Of a stretch of DNA of 64,000 bases, positions 56,604 to 64,000 are shown in pieces. Source of the DNA: Fistulifera solaris (lineage: Eukaryota > Bacillariophyta > Bacillariophyceae > Naviculales > Stauroneidaceae); the NCBI GenBank assembly GCA_030295235.1, contig AP026173.1:248001-312000 (forward strand). The letters are read 5' to 3'. Position 1 is the stretch's first letter; every line of letters starts with the position of its first letter. The notes below the pieces were generated by a model that had not been told where the DNA came from, searched no databases, and saw nothing but the letters and a program-made list of their open reading frames with translations. Position numbers and translations under genes: made by a program.

Positions 56604-58032
56604 CTAAGGGGCGGCACCTTTCAAAAATCCAGCTTTCGTTGGCAGTGCCTTACTTTGTTTATCACACACTGGTAATTGAACGCCTCGCTGTGACCAATCA
56701 ATTGTGTTTTGCAATCGCCAATCGGTGTCGATAATCGTTCCTCCGTTGTAAAGCGGCTCTCCATAACGTTCAAACCAGTTCGTGTGGATTCCAATCACGT
56801 AGTTTTCTGAATCGAGGATGGCCGCTCCCGATAAACCCCCGGCGGTATCACAATAGTAGCAGGCGTAGTTGTCGAGCGATAAACAGTCAAATGCTTCACC
56901 ATGGCAAACACCTGTCGTCCACATACTTCCATACTCCATATCTTCCGGATAGCCATTGATGGTTGCGTCATTCAGGCTCTTCTCGCCAATCTTTGTCTTT
57001 CGAAGCCCGGCAAAGCCAACCACGTCCCCGATGAAAGTACATCCGTCGTCTCTCGGTGCCAACAAGACAACAGCATAATCATGGTTGAATCGATGTTTGG
57101 TACTCGTGCCGCGCAGATAAGCTTGATAGAGGGTAGTACTGGTCGGGTACCATTCCCCAAAGGGATCTTTGATGACATCATTCTCACGAAATCGACCGGG
57201 CACAAAACGGTGAAGCTGTAACCAATCGTCCGCTTCCAGATCGTAGACACAATGTGCCGCCGTCAAAACAGCGTTTCGTGAAATCACCGTACCGCTACAG
57301 AATTTACCGTCTCCGAACTCCATTTGACCCACGACAGAGTAAGGATACACAGTAGTGTTTGCAATGGCAGTACGTCCATCCTCTCCTATGACATTCCGAA
57401 GCATGGGACGCAGCTGACTCGGGGTGTATACGGTGCGTGGGGAAAGAACGAGCTCCGTAGTATTGTATCGCGTCGCGTATTCTAGGCCTTTACTATACGA
57501 AAAGCGCCTAGCACCTATAAAGGCTTCTTCAGAATTGCCTAACATTGTTTCGTTGAACTCATCGCTAATATTGACGCCATTCTTATCGGAAAAGGTACCT
57601 TGCTGTTTTCCGTAAGCAATATCAGCTGATCGTCGTTTCGCTACAAGACGGAATCCCTCGTCCTGAAATTGCAACATCTCCTCCTCAGTGACCGAGCCCG
57701 AACAATCCACATGTCTGTCCCACTCCACATCTATTTCCCGAAACGTAACTCCCTACACAAACGACTTTGAGTGTTCAAAGCAATCGCGCATCACTCAACA
57801 GCAGCATCGTTCGTACCTGACACGTTGCCAAACAAGCATTCATATAAATCTCTCCATCACCACCTTCGACGGCCGGCCCCACGAGTGAACATCCGTATGA
57901 GCATTCGTACGGGTCCACCGCCGCCGCTGCGAGGTAAGCAGGGGATACCCATGAGGCGGCCATGATGAGGACGACGACGACCGTGTCTACCATAACGACC
58001 ATGACGACGACCAGGATGTCGACGACCACCAC
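56604..58032 (-). CDS. Secreted trypsin/V8-like serine protease with Kazal-like N-terminal domain
   Basis: Exon 1 (58032-57817) and exon 2 (57752-56604), across a 64-nt intron, give 454 residues. The leader is very hydrophobic (VVVDILVVVMVVMVDTVVVV) and ends near AYLAA. A Kazal-like segment follows at about 40-85 (ECSYGCSLVGPAVEGGDGE, IYMNACLATCQGV). The protease domain has the catalytic His in TAAHCVYDL (about 238), Asp in FNHDYAVVLL (about 295) and Ser in TAGGLSGAAILD (about 378). GGLSGA replaces the usual GNSGSP. Kazal domains inhibit serine proteases, so the enzyme may carry its own inhibitor. The N-terminal leader contains GTC repeats, so the exact start is uncertain. Confidence 0.75.
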
Positions 58033-58416
58033 CGTATTGACGAAGTAGTCGCTTCAATTGTGGGAGGTATCTCATTAATTTCATGATGGACGATTTGGGA
58101 GAGAACATTATGAACGAAACTCCTTCGTTTGCGAGAAAGTTCAAGGTGACGTCTGATTTCGATGGATGACTCTTTCCATAATCCTCCACTCTCTCTAACT
58201 AAGCCTGCTTCTTCTTGGGGCTTCCCGTTAGCAGATCACTTATGCGTCGAAAATCATTTTATATGGCCCAGAATCGTCTTCTATTGCCGTTTGGAATGTG
58301 AACTCTCTTATTTGCGCCGAAACGACGAAACAGAAAGAAAACGCCAACCGTACCCTGGTATAGAAACGCGCGCCGAAGAATCAGATGTCGTACCGCGTAA
58401 CATTGCAACGTGATAC
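58033..58416. other. Intergenic region upstream of the protease
   Basis: About 380 bp holding the protease promoter. A minus frame (57857-58189) that overlaps the protease exon in another frame is Arg/His-rich only because of the GTC/GAC repeats. Confidence 0.35.
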
Positions 58417-59220
58417 AAAGGGAACCTTGCTATCTCCATACGGTTACGTCATCACGTCTGTCATCCACCAGTTCGTTCGTCGGCTTGCACGCCAGCCCAC
58501 GTTCTTTGCCATTTCCGTTGGAAGGTCACTTTATCCCGAACTCTCGACACAGTTTTTTTTTTTTCAAGAAGTACGGTACGGTACAAGTATTTGTACGAAG
58601 TACGAAGTCTGCGCCACTGCGGAGTTTCCTAAGACTCTAGACTCTAGACTCTGGTATCAAAGCAAAGGAGCAGGCACAGGAATAATTTATTAAAACAAAT
58701 CGAGTTGAGCAACTTCGTTACATCAGTTTCACACTAGAAATTTCGCACACTTGTTTAATTGGTGCAAAGGCCTCTAGATTGATGAAGATAAACACAAGTC
58801 AAATGATTTTATTTCATATTTTCTTCAATAAATGAGACAATTTCCGTTTCATGGAGAGCCGGATTTGACGTATAGCAGTGCCAACGACATGTGAGCCGGT
58901 TCATGAGCCGCCTGCACTGAGATAATACGGATCAACTACCATCATCCGACTTGAATATAGAGAGGACGACTTTTACCCCTGATGTTGAGCCGGCTACATA
59001 GTGAAGAACCAGATCATGATCCGGCGTGCATGTAGAGCGGACGACTTGTACGCCGGATCATAATCTAGCTAGTACCTTGTGAATAGCCGGGTTAAGATCT
59101 TGCGTATGTAGCACGGATTTCATGCAAACCCATGCTGAATCACAAGCCGATGATTGTAGAGCCTTTAATCCCGATTCCTTAGACTAGGCAGGAGGGCAGT
59201 ATAAGTGTAAAAGGTTTGCA

Positions 59221-59368
59221 CGCAAAGAAATTCTTTGCGCGATAATCAAGATTATCCCGACTCTTAAGTGGTTAAATTACACGCAAAGAAATTCTTTGCG
59301 CGATAACCTGAGATCCGTTTATCCTTACTCTTAAGTGGTAAATTTTATACGCAAAGAAATTATTTGCG
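59221..59368. repeat. Tandem units carrying a 19-nt palindrome
   Basis: CGCAAAGAAATTCTTTGCG occurs at 59221-59239 and 59282-59300, with one change at 59350-59368. Units are 61 and 68 bp apart and share CTCTTAAGTGGT between palindromes. A fourth, weaker copy lies at 59723-59741. Confidence 0.75.
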
Positions 59369-59416
59369 TGATATTTGTACAGGTACAGTACCCTTCTCTC
59401 GTCTCCCTAGCTAGTC

Positions 59417-59695
59417 TTTCGTAGACCTAGTCTAGAAGAAACTGGGAACACAGAAGAAATAATGTGCATGAGCACAGACGTGATATTATCAAAGGCAGAT
59501 GGTTCACCAAACAACCACTCAAATAACTTCCACACCAGAAATCACTTGTTTCCTGAGTACCTTATTTCGTCTCCCTCTAGAGCTCTTTCGTAGGCCTAGT
59601 CTAGAAGAAACTAGGATCACAAGATCAATTATGTGCGTTAGCACAGACTACAAGAACTTAAATAACTTCTACACCAGAAATCACTTGTTTGCTGA
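59417..59695. repeat. Diverged tandem duplication inside the repeat element
   Basis: Two units sharing TCGTAGRCCTAGTCTAGAAG, GAGCACAGAC/TAGCACAGAC and CACCAGAAATCACTTGTTT, at about 59417-59555 and 59585-59695. They differ by scattered substitutions and short indels. Confidence 0.65.
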
Positions 59696-59944
59696 GACAA
59701 GAATGAAAAACAAGCGATAACGCGCAAAGAATTTATTTGCGTGATAACCGACTTGGAGTTTTCAAAGATGAATCTTTGATCTACGCCGACAAAAACCAGG
59801 ATGAGACTAGGTAAAAAACGTGATTGGAGAGCCGGCACGTCTTTTGAGGCAGCTGCGTAAACGAAATCTATTCTGGTTACACGTGGAATTTTGCAACCGG
59901 TAATGACGTAACCGTATGGAGATACCAGTAGCAAGGTTCCCTTT

Positions 59945-61086
59945 CGGAATGAAAAATACTCCGTAATTACGTAATTACCTTCGAGTCACGAAATGCAAAG
60001 ATACGGCAGATGACAGACGAACGTCGCTATTCCTCCAATGAAAAAAGGAAGTCATCGCAAGAACAATCGCGCTTCATAAAAAAAAAGAGACCGAATGACG
60101 AATAAACCATAGACTGATATGACAAAGACAGCGTCATGGCGCTAGCTGTTGCTATTTATGACAGAGACATTCGAAACAAAGATGAAGCAGTATTGAGAAG
60201 GAACGACGCGCTCGAGTCGACGCATGTATGGTGCGTTTCCCCATCCTGTCGTGTTTTTCATTGCAAAAGCAACGAATCGATGATTATACCAAAATATTTG
60301 CTACTCCTCATTGAGTTAATACTCATGACGACATATACTATCACCAAGATCGATGAGATTCTACACTTACGGATGGAACGAAGCCGAATACAACTGAATG
60401 TACAACGTTTTGTTGCGTGTCTTTCTCACCTGTTTGATTCTTCTTTCATCACTATACATAGGGTCTCGATGAAGCAATTTGGCCTTCAAGTAACGTTCAG
60501 ATGAATGCTTTGACGAAGTGACGAGGACAGCACCGGCATCGGATGTTCAATCTGTCGATACCTTCGTGTCGGGAGTCACATTCGCTCGCCTGAGTCTCTA
60601 GCGAAACACTATTCCATCTTGCTGTAGGAACAAAAGGAACGTCGGCTTGAACATAGTTTGAGGAGTCGTCGGAAACGTTGCCAAAAAGGAAGAAACAATC
60701 AGTTCAAAGCATGTTTCTGGCTCTCACATTAGTCACATATATTGAAAAATCCGTTTCGCTCCTTCATTTGCGATAAGGACTTTATCCAAGTACGATTCTT
60801 AGAACTAAATAGCTGCCTTTTACTTCCAAGGTATTTGAAGCGTCTTAGCTATGGGCTATCTTGGTCTTCGCAGTCTCTTCTTTGTGAGGTGCGACGTACG
60901 AACGTATCTAACCTTAACACTATGCGGGTACAAAGGCGATCGTCGGAAGGAAAAAATATTGCAAATATCCGCACCAAACGAAAGCGTCAACCAAACATCA
61001 CCATGGCTCAAATATAACGCATGTTCATCATCTTCAGGTACCATATATATCGCAATTGCATCAAGCGTACCATAAAAGCGCCAGGG
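59945..61086. other. Gene-poor stretch
   Basis: About 1.1 kb. A 122-codon plus frame (60136-60504) contains one hydrophobic segment (YLLLLIELILMTTYTITKI) but no recognisable family. The 91-codon frame at 60742-61017 is no better. Neither is called. Confidence 0.4.
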
Positions 61087-62253
61087 ATGTTGACTTGGCT
61101 GTGTTGTTTACTACTATCACCAGCGAACATGCGAGGCATGCGTATTGTGTCACGTCGCAGGATGAGTCATCAAGCTACGACAATTCATCCACACTTGTCG
61201 GATGCTCCGATTACCGTCATTGGCGGAGGCATGGCAGGACTGGCGGTCACGTATCATTTGCTTTCGCAAGGACGACCTCCCCATAGCATTCAAGTCTTCG
61301 ACAAAGCCCCCGTCGGACAAGGGGGTGCTTCGGCCGTGGCGGGTGGATTGTTGCATCCCTTGTCTCCCCGCGGTAAACTAGTCTACAAGGGACTGGAAGG
61401 ATTATACGAAACGAATTTATTGTTGCAAACCACTGCGTCAGCGGTCGTGAAAGATCGACTGGTTCGCGTCGCCACGACGGAATCCCAAGCGCGGATGTTG
61501 CAAACGACGGCGCAAACGATCCCTCACATTTGCGAATGGATTGCCGCAGATGAAATGCAACGCATTTGTCCGTCCGAGTACGGTGGATTGATGTTACAGA
61601 ATGGATGTAAAGTCGTCGATGTTCCGGCGTATTTGAAAGGATTGTGGAACGCGTGTGAACAGCTCGCACAAGAAACGAATTGTCAGTTGACTTGGACCGT
61701 CACCGAACATGCCGCAATCGATGAAGATGATATAATTGTTTATACCGCGGGTAGCGGATTGTTCCAGTCGAACTTGTTGAGCGCTTCGACGTTTCCTATG
61801 CAATTGGTGCACGGACAATCGTTGGTGCTTCGCAACAACAATTTCCAGGACGCGTTGTTGTGCGGCAAATACATTTCACCGTTAAACGATCATTCTCGAC
61901 TCTTGGTAGGATCAACTCACGAATTTCGAGACGATCTTTTGTCACCGGAACAAGTGATTCAAGAATTGAAGGAACGGACGAGTGCGGTGGCACCTCACTT
62001 GTGGGAAGACCCTGTCGTCGAGAAGATTACGAAAGGAACGCGCGTGCAGTCCGAACGTGGAACACACGGTCGATTGCCCATTGTCGGGAAGCTTCCGGGA
62101 ACGAAACAGCATTGGGTCTTGACCGGTTTGAGCAGTCGAGGTCTCTTGTATCATGCCTTGTACGGAAAAATGCTCGCGAAGGCCATTTTACAGGGATCGG
62201 AGGACTGTTTGAACGAGTTGGATGATGGTATTTTGTGGTGGAAAAGAAGCTAG
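61087..62253 (+). CDS. FAD-dependent oxidoreductase, DAO family (MnmC-C-like)
   Basis: A 388-residue protein from the ATG at 61087 (MLTWLCCLLLSPANMRG), which gives a short hydrophobic, then basic leader. An in-frame ATG at 61021 is also possible. The FAD-binding motif ITVIGGGMAGLAVTYHLL starts near residue 43. GGASAVAGGLLHPLSPRGKL resembles the C-terminal oxidase part of bacterial MnmC and its plant plastid relatives, which act on a modified tRNA wobble uridine or on amino acids. Later strings KGTRVQSERGTHGRLPIVG and LTGLSSRGLLYHALYG fit the second half of the DAO fold. The frame is intact. The substrate is not fixed by sequence. Confidence 0.8.
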   Translation: MLTWLCCLLLSPANMRGMRIVSRRRMSHQATTIHPHLSDAPITVIGGGMAGLAVTYHLLSQGRPPHSIQVFDKAPVGQGGASAVAGGLLHPLSPRGKLVYKGLEGLYETNLLLQTTASAVVKDRLVRVATTESQARMLQTTAQTIPHICEWIAADEMQRICPSEYGGLMLQNGCKVVDVPAYLKGLWNACEQLAQETNCQLTWTVTEHAAIDEDDIIVYTAGSGLFQSNLLSASTFPMQLVHGQSLVLRNNNFQDALLCGKYISPLNDHSRLLVGSTHEFRDDLLSPEQVIQELKERTSAVAPHLWEDPVVEKITKGTRVQSERGTHGRLPIVGKLPGTKQHWVLTGLSSRGLLYHALYGKMLAKAILQGSEDCLNELDDGILWWKRS

Positions 62254-62533
62254 AACAGTTGAGTCGATGAATGGAAAGAAGGATTTTCGTCCTGAGATGA
62301 GCATTGGAGTGGTCGCGGGACTGGCGAACGCTAGGTCAAGTTTGGGAAGGGGATATCATTACTGTTGTAACGAAGATCACGATCAGCTATTTATTGTGTC
62401 GCGGTCGCGGCAATTGAAACGAAATCCAGTACGAAAGTTCGCATCGTCTTTCTACGGTTCGCTTTGTGAGAACCCGCCTTTCTCGCGAATATTATGTTTC
62501 CTCTTTCACAATTCCACGAAAATATTTGCAACC

Positions 62534-62887
62534 ATGAACGACCAAGAAACTGATCCGAAAATGGGTGAAAACTCATTCCCAGCCTCGCCTTCATCGTCAT
62601 CCTCGTCGTCTTCCTCCTCTTCTTCATCGTCGTCGTCGTCATCCTCTTCTTCATCGGCTTCGGCACAGAAAGAAGCCTCGACCGGTCCCCCGACGCTGGT
62701 CGACGATCAGCAGTATGTCATTTACGAACAGAAGGAAGTAGCTCCGCTCGGCCAGCCGACGATTGTCAAGGGTCAGCAATATTTCACGTACGGACAGAAT
62801 GATGCCAACAACCGTTACGTCTACATTGGAGACGATGAAAGTGGCGAGCCAGAGTTTGTGGATTATGGTCCTCGGATCGAGACTTAG
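62534..62887 (+). CDS. Small protein with poly-Ser run and conserved C-terminal motif
   Basis: 117 residues from the ATG at 62534 (MNDQETDPKMGENSFP). A run of 22 Ser codons (62591-62656) of the TCN type follows. The C-terminal part, VKGQQYFTYGQNDANNRYVY then IGDDESGEPEFVDYGPR, is shared with the protein at 63413-63619 and includes a YxYIGxDxSGxPEFVDYGP motif. The longer frame that starts at 62222 overlaps the end of the oxidoreductase and is not used. The function is unknown. The Ser run is a microsatellite and may vary among strains. Confidence 0.6.
   Translation: MNDQETDPKMGENSFPASPSSSSSSSSSSSSSSSSSSSSSSASAQKEASTGPPTLVDDQQYVIYEQKEVAPLGQPTIVKGQQYFTYGQNDANNRYVYIGDDESGEPEFVDYGPRIET
62591..62656 (+). 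repeat. TCN microsatellite coding for 22 Ser
   Basis: 66 bases of imperfect TCA/TCG/TCC/TCT triplets within the small protein gene, all read as Ser. Confidence 0.8.
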
Positions 62888-63412
62888 CTTGGACGATTGC
62901 ACTGATAGCAAGAGGGGTGGAGTTCATGTCCTTCGCTTTGCTAATAAGAGATGGTGATAAGTCTGTAGAAATAATATTGTTTATAATGACTTGTGCTCGA
63001 CGTTTTAGATTTTCCAGTAACTGCCAATCAAGTTCTTTGACATTGATATTGGCGTGTTGTTGTTTCGAGGATAATTAGTAAAAACTAGAAACTAGACGTT
63101 CAAGTACATACATAGATTCTTGACAAACTTGAGAGAAGTCGTCGTCATTCGTCATCGTTCTTTGATGTCGCGATCTTTTGTGTATCTTTTTACAGTGCGC
63201 AGATATGTACAAAGTTTCCCTCGTACGATTCTACGTTGTGCAGTACTTAAACTGAAAACGGATCCTGCTCCGTTCCTCGCATCGCGCACTTTCTGCCGAG
63301 AAAAATTTCCCACCACTTTCGTCTCATAAATAATTTCGGCTTGGCGAACTTTTCTCAGTTCTTTCATTGAGCTCGCGTTCGTATTCTTTTTCATCATTGA
63401 CTTTCAAGCACC
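62888..63412. other. Intergenic region between paralogues
   Basis: About 525 bp with no gene recognised. It should hold the 3' end of the first paralogue and the promoter of the second. Confidence 0.35.
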
Positions 63413-63619
63413 ATGAGCGGCAAAGGATCTTCCGGAAACAACTCTTCGTCCAACACGGGCGGCAACAGCGGTGGCAACTCGTATCCCCAGGTGGTGAGCG
63501 GTCACCAGTATCATCAGTACTCGCAGGGCAACTACGGGTCGGAACGCTATTCCTACATTGGCAAGGACGACAGTGGAACCCCCGAGTTTGTGGACTACGG
63601 TCCCAAGAGCAGTCGTTAG
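63413..63619 (+). CDS. Small protein with conserved C-terminal motif
   Basis: 68 residues (MSGKGSSGNNSSSNTGGNSG). The N-terminal half is Ser/Gly/Asn-rich and the C-terminal half (VSGHQYHQYSQGNYGSERYS, YIGKDDSGTPEFVDYGPKS) matches the paralogue at 62534-62887. It lacks the poly-Ser run. The conserved block begins near residue 28 and is the only part shared. It has no signal peptide. The function is unknown. The ATG at 63413 has good context (CACCATGAG). Confidence 0.65.
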   Translation: MSGKGSSGNNSSSNTGGNSGGNSYPQVVSGHQYHQYSQGNYGSERYSYIGKDDSGTPEFVDYGPKSSR

Positions 63620-64000
63620 AGTCTGTTTGAGGAACAAACGAAGGTGATCGATGCTGGATGATGGCGTGTGAGGTAGCATAGAACGACTATTGATGACGGG
63701 ACTGAGCAAACGATCGATGGATGTATGATACCATAAGCTTCTAGACTTTCGCATCGAATCCTAACATAATGCATGCTTTTATTCATTCGTCTTTCTTTAT
63801 ACAATTTACAATATCTTGTCGAAACCCACTCGTGGTTCGCTTTCCGAAATCTGTTGCCGCGCGGATGATATTAACTCGACCGTACCTGGTACACGTCAAT
63901 GTTTACATTTATCCTCGTTCTACGAATGCTACTTAAAGTTTTTTCTGTTAAAGCTTACTATATTGCATGTTTGTTACATCACGCTTCGACGAACCATAAG
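63620..64000. other. Right-edge intergenic sequence
   Basis: No gene, repeat or RNA was recognised in the last 380 bp. Confidence 0.35.

Larger units (their letters stand above)
58417..59944. repeat. Repeat-rich element bounded by inverted repeats
   Basis: Ends at 58417-58452 and 59903-59944 are inverted copies (AAAGGGAACCTTGCTA then, after a 6-bp indel, TCTCCATACGGTTACGTCAT). Inside are diverged tandem units of about 60-165 bp and four palindromes at 59221, 59282, 59350 and 59723. No coding region was recognised. It resembles a non-autonomous DNA transposon or foldback element. No clear target duplication was found. Confidence 0.55.

Noticed and set aside
57857-58189. Arg/His-rich minus frame overlapping the protease first exon
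   Set aside because: Its repeats come from the GTC-rich leader DNA read in another frame. The signal-peptide frame continues into the protease.
60136-60504. 122-codon plus frame with one hydrophobic segment
   Set aside because: No start context, family or conserved pattern. The AT-rich stretch makes chance frames likely.

Overview
The window looks like nuclear DNA of a diatom. The evidence is a silicon-transporter-type protein with paired GXQ motifs, signal peptides ending in a diatom-like plastid transit motif (Ala then Phe at +1) on several enzymes, a copia-type LTR element with diatom-like reverse transcriptase, and short GT-AG introns of about 60-170 nt in compact genes on both strands. 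The species cannot be fixed from the sequence alone.

Layout. 0-5.5 kb: the end of an unknown acidic protein, a TPM-transmembrane-RING protein and a PHD/extended-PHD chromatin reader. 5.6-10.4 kb: two tandem AlkB-like 2OG-Fe(II) oxygenases (one in broken frames) and two small secreted Cys-rich peptides. 10.9-13.7 kb: a plastid PDZ-PPR protein. 14.1-15.8 kb: three tandem SUMO copies. 15.9-18.8 kb: two tandem unknown membrane proteins and a CDF-like cation transporter. 19-24.3 kb: a triple HMG-box protein, a gene-poor stretch, an acidic membrane protein and ribosomal protein eL20. 24.5-32.3 kb: an importin-beta-like receptor, an RlmD/TrmA-type uracil methyltransferase and a bZIP-like factor. 34.3-46.2 kb: an SF1 helicase with a nuclease-like C-terminus, a CRAL-TRIO protein, an ISWI ATPase and the silicon transporter. 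46.4-53.2 kb: a copia element bounded by identical 88-bp repeats. 53.3-64 kb: a ChaN/ArsM-like fusion, an unknown protein, a Kazal-V8-like protease, a repeat-rich stretch bounded by inverted repeats, a DAO-family oxidoreductase, and two small paralogues sharing a C-terminal motif.

Many genes stand in tandem pairs or triplets (AlkB-like, Cys-rich peptides, SUMO, the 16-17 kb pair, the terminal pair), so local duplication has shaped the region. Nuclear and chromatin functions are common (PHD, HMG, ISWI, SUMO, SF1 helicase, importin, bZIP), but nothing shows they act as one system.

Caveat. About a dozen otherwise well-conserved host genes change frame once or more. Several changes are a missing base in a T or A run, four of them in the same TTTTTC context. 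This could be consensus error or real decay, so protein ends given here for those genes are provisional.
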